Source: a virus
Virus record (IMG/VR): IMGVR_UViG_3300022413_000027
Location: 1 to 35,541 of that record
Length of the DNA stretch: 35,541 nucleotides
Strand: one strand, 5' to 3'
Under the pieces are notes generated by a model that searched no databases, had not been told where the DNA came from, and saw only the letters and a program-made list of their open reading frames with translations. Shown here in pieces: positions 29,117 through 35,455 of the stretch. Every line of letters starts with the position of its first letter. Position 1 is the stretch's first letter. Both the position numbers and the translations under genes were made by a program.

Positions 29117-30537
29117 TGCCAACGTTTGACGGGGACAACTTGGTCATCACGCTCGACTCGGGCGTTACGTCGATTGATGTGGAAGTGGACCTGTATTCGG
29201 ATTGGAAAGAGTGGATGCTGCTTTCCGATAACGCCAAATACCCCCCGGCGTTTCGCACGATCGGCGGCGACAACCTCACGCCGGGTATCGAGGCCGGAGC
29301 ATACTTTTTCCTGCAAAACCAGGACGGCTGGCGCATTAAACCCCCCGAAGAAGACATTACGATCTTCGTGAGCGGAAACTTTGCGCCCGAAGACTCCGAC
29401 GCTGAAACTGTGGTGCCAACTGATGGCGCTTACACAGCTGCGATCTTTGGGCTGCAGCCGATTACGCAAAAGGTCGACGAGTTGCTCACGGTCTCGCAGG
29501 AGGCCTCTTACAACGGCGCAGTCTTTATCGACACGATCGACGGAACGCCGGGCGCAGCCTATCCATGCGGTCTACTGAGTGAACCGACGAGCACACTTGC
29601 CGACGGTCTCACGATCGCCAACAACCTCGGGCTAAAGAAGCTCTTGGTTCGCGGCACGATCGTGTTGACGCAAGATATGTCTGGGTTTTTGTTTGAGGGC
29701 CGCGGCACGCCAGCGGTAATCATTCTCAACGGTCAGACGATTGCGGGATGCACGTTTGCAGACGTGATGATCACTGGCGATGCAAACTCGTCTACAGGGG
29801 TCCTTGTCGATCGTTGCCTCGTTTCGTCTGTTACGAATATCGGAGCGGGCATCACTGAGAGCTCGCTACTCGGTACCAATACGCTCGTTGTTGGCACCGC
29901 GAATGATGGTTTCATCTCCAACAGCGGTGCCCACAAAACTGCGGGCATGGCACCGATCATTGACTTGCAGGGCGCCCACCAGTCCGTGGATATTCGCGCC
30001 TACGTGGGCGCACTTGAGATCGCTGGAGTCAGCCACGTATCTGCGACAGTGGAGGCGGACATCGATGTTGGCGTTGTTACGCTAGCTGCATCCGACACTG
30101 CCGGGACGATCACCATCCGCGGCATCGGAACGCTGACTGATAACTCAGCGGGCAGTACCGTCAACAGCGATCTCTTAATCAACAATGAGTCGATCGTGGC
30201 CGAGGGGATCATCATCCGGCAGGGCTGGTCGCGACAGGTCGATCCGACCTCAGAGATGCGCGGCATCATCCATCTTGAGAGCGCGGGCGAGGCGGTGACA
30301 TTGCCAGGCGGCGCGACGTGCACGTTTCAGGCATACGATCGCGCGGGCGCCAGTATTGCCGGTTACTCCGGTAGCGGCACGTTGCGCACGATTGGCAGCG
30401 ATACGTTTTTTGATTGCTCGGCGACCTATACACCTACCGCTGGCGAAGCGATCACAGTGCGCGTCACGATTACCGGATCCGGCGTTGGCGACAGCACGCA
30501 CAACGGTCTCACGCAAATCGCGTTTCCCGAATTCTAA
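29116..30537 (+). CDS. phage structural protein with conserved N-terminal W-K-E-W domain
   Basis: A 473-residue protein. The first 120 residues (VTSIDVEVDLYSDWKEWML, then YPPAFRTIGGDNLTPG, YFFLQNQDGWRIKPPEED, FVSGNFAP) form a domain I recall from many phage structural proteins of unknown function, with the W-K-x-W and G-W-R-I-x-P-P-E elements intact. A short helical link (ITQKVDELLTVSQEASYNG) is followed by a beta-helix-like part (about 175-390; many GxxI/V strand units) and a terminal Ig-like domain (about 395-473; VTLPGGATCTFQAYDRAGASIAG, then VRVTITGSG). It probably belongs to the tail fibre complex. TAATG joins it to both neighbours. Confidence 0.62.
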   Translation: MPTFDGDNLVITLDSGVTSIDVEVDLYSDWKEWMLLSDNAKYPPAFRTIGGDNLTPGIEAGAYFFLQNQDGWRIKPPEEDITIFVSGNFAPEDSDAETVVPTDGAYTAAIFGLQPITQKVDELLTVSQEASYNGAVFIDTIDGTPGAAYPCGLLSEPTSTLADGLTIANNLGLKKLLVRGTIVLTQDMSGFLFEGRGTPAVIILNGQTIAGCTFADVMITGDANSSTGVLVDRCLVSSVTNIGAGITESSLLGTNTLVVGTANDGFISNSGAHKTAGMAPIIDLQGAHQSVDIRAYVGALEIAGVSHVSATVEADIDVGVVTLAASDTAGTITIRGIGTLTDNSAGSTVNSDLLINNESIVAEGIIIRQGWSRQVDPTSEMRGIIHLESAGEAVTLPGGATCTFQAYDRAGASIAGYSGSGTLRTIGSDTFFDCSATYTPTAGEAITVRVTITGSGVGDSTHNGLTQIAFPEF

Positions 30538-30995
30538 TGGCGCTGATCACGGTCACCCACGGCAATTGGATTCCGCCGACGGGGGCACGTACCGGCACTG
30601 CAACGATCTCGCCTGGCCAACAGGTGCAAATGCTGCCGGCGCAGATCGCATTCGTTGTCACGTGTGTTCACGCGGAGCTCGCGGCGCTTGCGGAAACGAC
30701 GGGCATCTTGGTTGCTCCGTCCGAGCTGAGCTTGCTCGAGTCGCTCACGCCCACGACAGCTGTTCTAACGGCGCTGGGGCCAACGGCTGAGCTAACAACG
30801 CTGGCGCTTGGTGCGCTGCTGGTCGCAACGCCATCCCCGGCAAACACAACGGTGGCCGACACCGGGGCAACGCTAGGCGATGCGCATCCGGCGGGCGAAA
30901 CGGACGCGCCCGCCGATACGGCCACGCTTACCGGCGACGCTGATACAAGCACGCTAGGCGATGACGATGGTGGCGGCGACTTAGATGAATGTTAG
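30537..30995 (+). CDS. Ala/Thr-rich low-complexity protein
   Basis: A 152-residue protein. I start it at ATG 30537 in the TAATG junction; the open frame continues upstream inside the previous gene. Residues 1-60 are a small beta/helix region (ITVTHGNWIPPTGARTGT). The centre is a run of Leu/Thr/Ala elements (LSLLESLTPTTAVLTALGPTAELTTLALGALLV). The end is acidic and Gly/Asp-rich (TLGDDDGGGDLDEC). I know no such family. It may be a linker in the fibre complex. The DNA is repetitive in composition but not in exact sequence. Confidence 0.5.
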   Translation: MALITVTHGNWIPPTGARTGTATISPGQQVQMLPAQIAFVVTCVHAELAALAETTGILVAPSELSLLESLTPTTAVLTALGPTAELTTLALGALLVATPSPANTTVADTGATLGDAHPAGETDAPADTATLTGDADTSTLGDDDGGGDLDEC

Positions 30996-31005
30996 GATCT
31001 GCCGC

Positions 31006-31383
31006 ATGGGTCGCACACACAGCGTTGCGCAAGGCGAAGACAAGGTTCTCACGCTCACCGTGAACGACTCCAACGGCTCACCGAGAGATCTCACTGGCGC
31101 CTACGTCTATTTCGCGATCAAACGCACCGACGATGACGCTACACAGGTCGTGCAATACGACAACGATGCGGGCACCGGCGTTACGTTGCTGGCGCAATCA
31201 GGCGCGACGCTAGGGCAAGCCGAGATCGCTGTGGCCGCGGCCGATACAACCGCAGAACCGGTCGGCACAGCGCTAGTGTACGACGTGTTCGTTCGGTTCG
31301 ATCCGGCCGGCGCTGACAACGAGCGCGTGCAGGTGGTCGACGGGACGTTTCAGATCACGCCACGCCGCGTTGTGATCCCATGA
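31006..31383 (+). CDS. small beta-sandwich protein (BppU N-terminal-like)
   Basis: A 125-residue protein. I prefer ATG 31006 because AGGA (30994-30997) lies 8 nt upstream. ATG 30985 would add seven residues and overlap the previous gene but lacks a ribosome site. The pattern VAQGEDKVLTLTVNDSNGSPRDLTGAYVYFAIKRTDDD, then LVYDVFVRFDPAGADNERVQVVDGTFQI, resembles the N-terminal domain of baseplate upper (BppU) proteins: Q-G-D, a strand, D-x-x-G-x-P-x-D-L-T-G-A and a late G-x-F-x-I/V. It probably links a fibre to the baseplate. The next start overlaps its stop (ATGA). Confidence 0.62.
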   Translation: MGRTHSVAQGEDKVLTLTVNDSNGSPRDLTGAYVYFAIKRTDDDATQVVQYDNDAGTGVTLLAQSGATLGQAEIAVAAADTTAEPVGTALVYDVFVRFDPAGADNERVQVVDGTFQITPRRVVIP

Positions 31384-31763
31384 TCGCCGGCCTCGTGGCA
31401 GGGCTCATTGCCGTTTCAATGGCCTCGCTGGGGTTCGCTGGCTATGCGCTGGCGCTCGCGATTAAGAACGGCAAACTCTCTACGCGTGTAGCCACGCTCA
31501 ACACACACATTGATCAGGAGTCGCTTGCGCGCAAGGGGTTGCAGCGCGAGCTCGACAACACGAAAACGCGCCTAGAGACCGTGATTCACGATCGTGACGT
31601 AGAATTACACGCACTCTATGGCGACCTTGAAAAATGCGGCGATCCCGCTGCTCGTGGGGCTGTTGCTGTCCGTGGCATCCGCCGCATGTTGTCGGGACAG
31701 CCACCAACGGCTCCAGACGACACCACGCCCAACGTGTCTAAAAAGCCCCCCGCCGGTCGATAA
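31380..31763 (+). CDS. i-spanin-like membrane/coiled-coil protein (Rz-like)
   Basis: A 127-residue protein with an N-terminal membrane helix (GLVAGLIAVSMASLGFAGYA, about 4-29) and then a coiled coil (STRVATLNTHIDQESLARKGLQRELDNTKTRLETVIHDRDVE). This is the plan of inner-membrane spanins: anchored by the N-terminus, with a periplasmic coil. The last 40 residues are overlapped by the next gene in the +1 frame, which starts at 31618 and carries the lipoprotein-like signal. That is the Rz/Rz1 arrangement. It is expected to fuse the inner and outer membranes at the end of lysis. Confidence 0.7.
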   Translation: MIAGLVAGLIAVSMASLGFAGYALALAIKNGKLSTRVATLNTHIDQESLARKGLQRELDNTKTRLETVIHDRDVELHALYGDLEKCGDPAARGAVAVRGIRRMLSGQPPTAPDDTTPNVSKKPPAGR

Positions 31764-31941
31764 AGTCGACGACGACGGGTGGGCGTTGCCTGGGTTCGAC
31801 AAGTGCCCGGCCGACGCCAACTTTGCCACGTGCCTAACCATCACCGGTTCGGTGCAGCTGGCGAAAGCGATTCGCAACCTGAAGCGGTACGCCGCGGATG
31901 CGTACACGCGCTGTGGACCTAAACCAAAGGAACCCAAATGA
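31618..31941 (+). CDS. o-spanin-like putative lipoprotein (Rz1-like), overlapping the i-spanin gene
   Basis: A 107-residue protein whose first 146 bp lie in the +1 frame inside the preceding gene. Residues 1-24 are a signal peptide (IPLLVGLLLSVASAACC) in which Ala-Ala-Cys at the end can act as a lipobox, although position -3 is Ser rather than Leu. The mature part begins Cys-rich and Pro-rich (PRPTCLKSPPPVDK), then a helix (LAKAIRNLKRYAADAYTRCGP). This is like longer o-spanins I recall, with Cys-x-x-P-P and a C-terminal R-Y-A-x-D-A-W/Y-x-x-C-G. There are no clear ribosome signals before the ATG, so coupling from the Rz-like gene is likely. The stop overlaps the next start. Confidence 0.68.
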   Translation: MATLKNAAIPLLVGLLLSVASAACCRDSHQRLQTTPRPTCLKSPPPVDKVDDDGWALPGFDKCPADANFATCLTITGSVQLAKAIRNLKRYAADAYTRCGPKPKEPK

Positions 31942-32453
31942 CGAGACGTTTTGAGTTTGGACTGATAGTGGCGGTGCTGTTGTTCGTCGCTGGCATTGTG
32001 CTCGCGAGCTCGGAGGCACGCGCTCAGGACGCGGACAAAGACAAGCCGCCGGCATCGTCGGTTCTCCCGAGCGAATCAGGGGCCAATGCCGAGGCTGCGA
32101 AAGAGCAACCCAAGGCCGAGGCTAATGCCAAGGACGACAAAGATAGTTCTGACCTCGCCAGGGAACTCTTCATCGCTTTGACTAGCGGCAAGTGGTTGCC
32201 GGCCGTTGGCGCTGCCTTGATGCTTTTGATCGCGGGAATCAGAAAGTTCGGCACGAAGATCTTGCCATGGCTCGGCACGCGCAAGGGCGGTTACGCGCTG
32301 GCGTTCACAACCGCAATGCTGACAGCGGTAGGCGTTTCGATGAGCGCCGGCGAGTTCTCGTGGGCTGTAGTCGTAAACGCGGTCGGGCTTGGGTTTGCCG
32401 CTATCGGAGTGCACCAAGCGCTCAAGGATGCTAAAACCACTTCCACGTCGTAG
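31938..32453 (+). CDS. holin-like membrane protein
   Basis: A 171-residue protein. A first hydrophobic helix (LIVAVLLFVAGIVLASSEARA, about 8-29) looks like a signal anchor with an A-x-A end. A charged Ala/Lys/Glu/Asp linker (about 30-70) precedes three hydrophobic helices (WLPAVGAALMLLIAGI; YALAFTTAMLTAVGVSM; WAVVVNAVGLGFAAIGV). Size, multiple membrane helices and position between the spanins and the endolysin make it a holin candidate. It is followed by a terminator, so it is the end of the late operon read through from the left. Confidence 0.6.
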   Translation: MTRRFEFGLIVAVLLFVAGIVLASSEARAQDADKDKPPASSVLPSESGANAEAAKEQPKAEANAKDDKDSSDLARELFIALTSGKWLPAVGAALMLLIAGIRKFGTKILPWLGTRKGGYALAFTTAMLTAVGVSMSAGEFSWAVVVNAVGLGFAAIGVHQALKDAKTTSTS

Positions 32454-32481
32454 CGACGCACTGTCGCTGCTTCTGTCGCCA

Positions 32482-32814
32482 TCAGGGAGGCTCTTCGGAG
32501 TCTCCCTGTTTTCGTTTCGGTAACGGTCTGCCCGGCTCTGTCTCTTCATCCCAACCCCCCTGTGATTCCGGCAACGCCGGTGGTGTTTTGAAAACGACGC
32601 AGACGCGTGTCTCGCCGTCGATGGATTGGATTGAGAGATCCTGAACGTGCTCGTTTCGCACGTGGTCGGCCAGGTACTCCAAGAAATCTGCGAGCGCGGC
32701 GGCCGAGGTGAGTTGCAATGTCATGAGCACAGGAATAGCGGCAAACGCGTCGATCGTGGCGGGTATGTACGATCGGTGGCCATGGGTGCTAGTGGGTACA
32801 ACGAATCGGAACAT
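32482..32814 (-). CDS. minus-strand protein of unknown function between holin and endolysin
   Basis: A frame on the minus strand, open from GTG 32877. I prefer ATG 32814 (110 residues, beginning MFRFVVPTSTHGH); ATG 32724 would give 80 residues. The core (LQLTSAAALADFLEYLADHVRNEHVQDLSIQSIDGETRVCVVFKTPP) has the regular hydrophobic pattern of a real alpha/beta domain, and the opposite strand over most of this length encodes nothing sensible. The end is disordered and acidic, and its stop lies inside the terminator stem. It overlaps the endolysin start by about 30 bp. I do not know the family. It may be a regulator or a moron-type insertion. Confidence 0.5.
   Translation of the reverse strand: MFRFVVPTSTHGHRSYIPATIDAFAAIPVLMTLQLTSAAALADFLEYLADHVRNEHVQDLSIQSIDGETRVCVVFKTPPALPESQGGWDEETEPGRPLPKRKQGDSEEPP
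32483..32512 (+). terminator. Rho-independent terminator with UUCG loop
   Basis: CAGGGAGGCTC (32483-32493) pairs with GAGTCTCCCTG (32498-32508): 11 base pairs with one G-U, closed by the very stable TTCG tetraloop. TTTT follows at 32509-32512. It sits 29 bp after the holin-like stop and should end the late plus-strand message. Confidence 0.85.
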
Positions 32815-33489
32815 TCTGCCGGCCGTCTTACCTGGGATCATATCACCCAGGCTGTAAAAGCGTTCCAGCGAGCTCACGGGCTCACTGTTGACGGCATGGC
32901 TGGGCCGATGACACAGGGTGCCATGCGTGCGGTGTCAAAGCCGCTGCGCACTGCAGAGCGCTACTGGCCGCTGGCTGACTTGCCCGACGGTAGGCACCCG
33001 CGGATCACCTCGGGCAGCAAATGGAACAATCGATCGAGGCCGTCGCACATGGGCTGCGATCTGTTCTACCGGTGGCAAGAGTCCGATGGCGATGTGCCGA
33101 TAGGAGACGGCGGCGCAGCGGGGCGCGGTGGCAAGCCGAGGTGGTTTTATCCCGACGATGCGTACGTGCGCGCCACCGAAGCGGGTGTTGTTAGCTACTC
33201 AAACCCTAAGCACTGGACAGGCGGGTTAATTTGGATCACGCACGACGTCGGCGGGATTCGGTCGGGGTATATGCACCTGAGCGAGCACCTGGTTAAGGTC
33301 GGGCAGCGCGTTGTGGCTGGACAGATCATTGCCAAGCCTGGCGACAATCCGAAGGCGCGTGACGCAAAGCACCTGCACTTTGAGATCTCGACTGTAGACA
33401 CGTACGCGCCGATGGCCCCCGAGCCGTATCTGGCCGATGCGATCCACCTCAAGGCCGGCGAAGCGGATCTGATCGACGGTAGCGAGTGA
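32782..33489 (+). CDS. M23-family endolysin with N-terminal peptidoglycan-binding half-domain
   Basis: A 235-residue lytic enzyme. I choose ATG 32782; the frame is open to 32647, but that part is not protein-like and is opposed by a minus-strand gene. GTG 32776 is an alternative. Residues about 16-55 (HITQAVKAFQRAHGLTVDGMAGPMTQGAM) are the second half of a peptidoglycan-binding type 1 domain. The M23 metallopeptidase core has His89 and Asp93 in SHMGCD (zinc ligands) and His197/His199 in HLHFEI. Between them lies a Gly/Arg-rich insert (DGGAAGRGGKPRW). It cleaves peptide cross-links of the cell wall. No signal peptide is present, so it would need the holin. It lies downstream of the terminator, so a separate promoter or read-through must express it. 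Confidence 0.85.
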   Translation: MGASGYNESEHSAGRLTWDHITQAVKAFQRAHGLTVDGMAGPMTQGAMRAVSKPLRTAERYWPLADLPDGRHPRITSGSKWNNRSRPSHMGCDLFYRWQESDGDVPIGDGGAAGRGGKPRWFYPDDAYVRATEAGVVSYSNPKHWTGGLIWITHDVGGIRSGYMHLSEHLVKVGQRVVAGQIIAKPGDNPKARDAKHLHFEISTVDTYAPMAPEPYLADAIHLKAGEADLIDGSE

Positions 33490-33501
33490 TAGGCTGCGCT
33501 C

Positions 33502-33876
33502 ATGGGTCAATTGATTCGCGACACCGACAACGCCGTTACGCTGCACACCGCTGCGAGTTCGTTGGCGGCGCCATCGGGCGGCGGCGACGGCGCTGACCTA
33601 ACGGCGATCCAACGCGGGCCGGCGAGTAGCCAGTTTTACCTGGTAACGATCGACGGGTCGACGACGCTCAACCTGACGGTGGCCTGGCTAGACGTATATG
33701 ACGGGTCGGCGTGGCGGCGCGCGGTGAATCTCAACGGTGGCGCGCAAATCGATCTTACTGCGACGCTCGGGTACCAAGAGATCGTCGAGGTTGCCGATCC
33801 CGAGCGCGCGGCTGTCGAGGGGACACTCAGCGCTGGCAACGTTACGATCGTGATTACGCCGCTCGAGTTGAGCTAG
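33502..33876 (+). CDS. small beta-sandwich structural-like protein
   Basis: A 124-residue protein, last of the rightward genes. It has strands typical of phage beta-sandwich domains (SSQFYLVTIDGSTTLNLTVAWLDVYDGSAWRRA, then VTIVITPLELS) and no membrane or signal segment. I do not recognise the family; it could be a decoration or fibre-associated protein encoded away from the main cluster. Its stop TAG and the stop of the opposite minus-strand gene share the palindrome CTAG. Confidence 0.55.
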   Translation: MGQLIRDTDNAVTLHTAASSLAAPSGGGDGADLTAIQRGPASSQFYLVTIDGSTTLNLTVAWLDVYDGSAWRRAVNLNGGAQIDLTATLGYQEIVEVADPERAAVEGTLSAGNVTIVITPLELS

Positions 33877-34118
33877 GCGTGCCGCCACTCGAACTCTTTC
33901 CCGCACCCTAAACAAAACGCCGGCCGCGGTTTCCCGCGTGGGCCATCTTCCTTGGCGATCAGCGTGCACGGGATGCCCGAGTAGTGGAACAAAAGGCAAT
34001 CGCACGCGGTGAAATCGATATCGCACTGTTCAATCTTGTGACCGGGGTACTGGCGTTTGTACGCGGCCACCTTGCGATCGAACGCGGCGCCGAATCGGTT
34101 GCGGCTAGGGCTTGGCAC
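33873..34118 (-). CDS. small zinc-finger-like protein
   Basis: An 81-residue protein, first on the right of the convergent point. After a basic start it has CDIDFTACDCLLFHYSGIPCTLIA and then FCLGCGKEFEW, so up to five or six Cys plus His, with a final C-x2-C-G-K-x-F that looks like a zinc ribbon knuckle. A DNA- or RNA-binding role is likely but unproven. It overlaps the next gene upstream (34105-34290) by 14 bp, so it belongs to the leftward operon. Confidence 0.62.
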   Translation of the reverse strand: MPSPSRNRFGAAFDRKVAAYKRQYPGHKIEQCDIDFTACDCLLFHYSGIPCTLIAKEDGPRGKPRPAFCLGCGKEFEWRHA

Positions 34119-34290
34119 GCGGAGACTCCAATCTCATGAACGACACAGTCGCTTTGCTGATCGCCTCCCACGGGGTATCGGCGTAGCCAAACCAACGCCC
34201 CTCGATCGTCGCGCACCACTCGGCCGCGGTGGGATCCTGTCGTTGGCGACTGATCCGGTAGTGCACGTGTACGTCGCCCCAGGGCCGCAT
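34105..34290 (-). CDS. small phage protein of unknown function
   Basis: A 61-residue protein. I start it at ATG 34290, which overlaps the stop of the ribbon-helix-helix gene (TGATG); the longer frame up to 34371 lies inside that gene. The sequence has a small beta/helix plan: VHVHYRISRQR, then AAEWCATIEGRWFGYADTPWEAISKATVSFMRLE. The central W-x-G-x-A-x-T-x-x-E-A-x-x-x-A element is common in small phage and plasmid proteins resembling HicB or other short alpha/beta folds; I cannot make a firm call. Confidence 0.6.
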   Translation of the reverse strand: MRPWGDVHVHYRISRQRQDPTAAEWCATIEGRWFGYADTPWEAISKATVSFMRLESPRAKP

Positions 34291-34490
34291 CACAGCACCA
34301 ACTTCGTCGTCACGCTGATCCCGAGCAGCTCGGCGACTTGTGCACGCACCGCGGGCGATGCGCTTTGCCACCGGATCAGAAACAACGCACCGCGTGCGAG
34401 CAGTGCCGATCGAGTTACCGATGCGTTGGATGCGGCGGCGTCGATCACGCTGAGCTCATCTTCGGAAATCGAAACGTTAATTTTCGCCAT
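34290..34490 (-). CDS. ribbon-helix-helix (CopG/Arc-type) DNA-binding protein
   Basis: A 66-residue protein. The N-terminal strand (KINVSISEDELSVIDAAA) followed by two helices (VTRSALLARGALFLIRW) is the classic ribbon-helix-helix pattern: alternating residues in the first strand for the DNA-contacting ribbon, then E-hhxxhDxhA and R-S-x-hhxxA. Such small dimers are usually repressors or antitoxins. No toxin partner is evident next to it. It is probably a regulator of this leftward cluster. Confidence 0.78.
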   Translation of the reverse strand: MAKINVSISEDELSVIDAAASNASVTRSALLARGALFLIRWQSASPAVRAQVAELLGISVTTKLVL

Positions 34491-34701
34491 GATCGTAATC
34501 CATCCTTGCTAGCGCGGCCTCGAGGTAGACGGCGGGCCGCTCGTAGTACAGGGGTACCCGGTGGCGCTTGGCCACCGACCTCAGGTATTGATACGCGCGC
34601 GGCGTAACGGGTTCCGCATCGGCGCCCCACTCCCACCACCACACACCGTTGCGTTCGACAAACCGGATGATGCGGTCGGCGGGTTGGGGTTGGCGACTCA
34701 T
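34477..34701 (-). CDS. small phage protein of unknown function
   Basis: A 74-residue protein. ATG 34701 is chosen because upstream the frame lies antisense to nothing but is in the wrong frame of the neighbouring gene. It has a Trp-rich beta element (IIRFVERNGVWWWEWG) and then helices (PRAYQYLRSVAKRHRVPLYYERPAVYLEAALARMDY). It overlaps the ribbon-helix-helix gene by 14 bp, so the two are likely co-translated. No family is recognised. Confidence 0.6.
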   Translation of the reverse strand: MSRQPQPADRIIRFVERNGVWWWEWGADAEPVTPRAYQYLRSVAKRHRVPLYYERPAVYLEAALARMDYDHGEN

Positions 34702-34726
34702 CGCGCGCCCCCAATCAGCGACGCCG

Positions 34727-35050
34727 TCATGCCACCTCGAGCGCCGCGAACTCATCGGCGCACGCGGGATGCGGATCGAGGTCGCAAATCGACAGCCACC
34801 GCGCGGCCTCGTCATTTGAGATCTCCTCGTAGGTTTCGCGCGACCCCTGCCACTGTGACCAGTGATTGAGGATCCAGCGGCCACCAGCGGTGCGATAGAG
34901 TTTTTCGTGGTCGAACTTGCCGCCGGCGACAAGCGAGACATGATTGCTACCATCCCATCGCGTACCCTCGTCAAACTCGGTCGCTTTTGTGATGTCGAAC
35001 CAACGGCCGCTGCCGTCTGTGAGCTGTACTCTGTTGTTGTTTGTCGCCAT
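34727..35050 (-). CDS. conserved small phage protein of unknown function
   Basis: A 107-residue protein. The region LYRTAGGRWILNHWSQWQGS, then YEEISNDEAARWL, is a pattern I recall from small phage- and plasmid-encoded proteins (a beta-hairpin with W-x-L/I-x-x-W-S-x-W-Q-G, then a helix with E-A-A-x-W-L), but I know no function for it. The N-terminus is polar and has an added strand (VQLTDGSGRWFDITKATEF). Its ATG overlaps the stop of the gene upstream (TAATG on the minus strand). Confidence 0.65.
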   Translation of the reverse strand: MATNNNRVQLTDGSGRWFDITKATEFDEGTRWDGSNHVSLVAGGKFDHEKLYRTAGGRWILNHWSQWQGSRETYEEISNDEAARWLSICDLDPHPACADEFAALEVA

Positions 35051-35442
35051 TAGCGCACCCCCTCAATCGCGTCGCGCAACGTCTCGCTGTAGATATCCCA
35101 GCACTCGCCGTGCTGATCCTTTGGCACCTTCAGGAGCGCAAACGCATCGGAGTCCCAATCGCCGGTTAGGGATTCGCCTGGGAACTCCTCGATAAAGTCG
35201 GCGGCATCGGCGATCGCCTGGTACCGCGCACGCCAGTACCACTCGACGTCGACCGGTACCGCGAGAGATCCGTCAAATTCGCCGAGGGGCAACGCGCCGG
35301 TGTGCACGCGCATATCCTCGAGGTAATCACCCCACAGGCTGGTTTCGCTACCCGGCGCGAGAGTGCGGTCAATTGTGCGGATGTCGTCTGTGAGCTGCTT
35401 GAGCGTGGTTGCTGTTGCGTTGGTGTGTTGTTGTGTCGCCAT
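35050..35442 (-). CDS. small acidic phage protein of unknown function
   Basis: A 130-residue protein. ATG 35442 has the ribosome-binding site GGGAAGGACAGACA just upstream, so I chose it over the longer frame to 35514, which covers the end of the previous gene. The sequence is rich in Asp, Glu, Thr and Trp, with helices (TLKQLTDDIRTIDRTL; WYWRARYQAIADAADFIEEF) and a C-terminal helix (QHGECWDIYSETLRDAIEGV). No family is recognised. The acidic, DNA-mimic-like composition leaves an anti-host role possible but unproven. Confidence 0.62.
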   Translation of the reverse strand: MATQQHTNATATTLKQLTDDIRTIDRTLAPGSETSLWGDYLEDMRVHTGALPLGEFDGSLAVPVDVEWYWRARYQAIADAADFIEEFPGESLTGDWDSDAFALLKVPKDQHGECWDIYSETLRDAIEGVR

Positions 35443-35455
35443 TGTCTGTCCTTCC

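Noticed and set aside
32713-32860. 44-codon plus-strand frame MSTGIAANASIV... ahead of the endolysin
   Set aside because: No ribosome site, low-quality sequence, and opposed by a better minus-strand frame.
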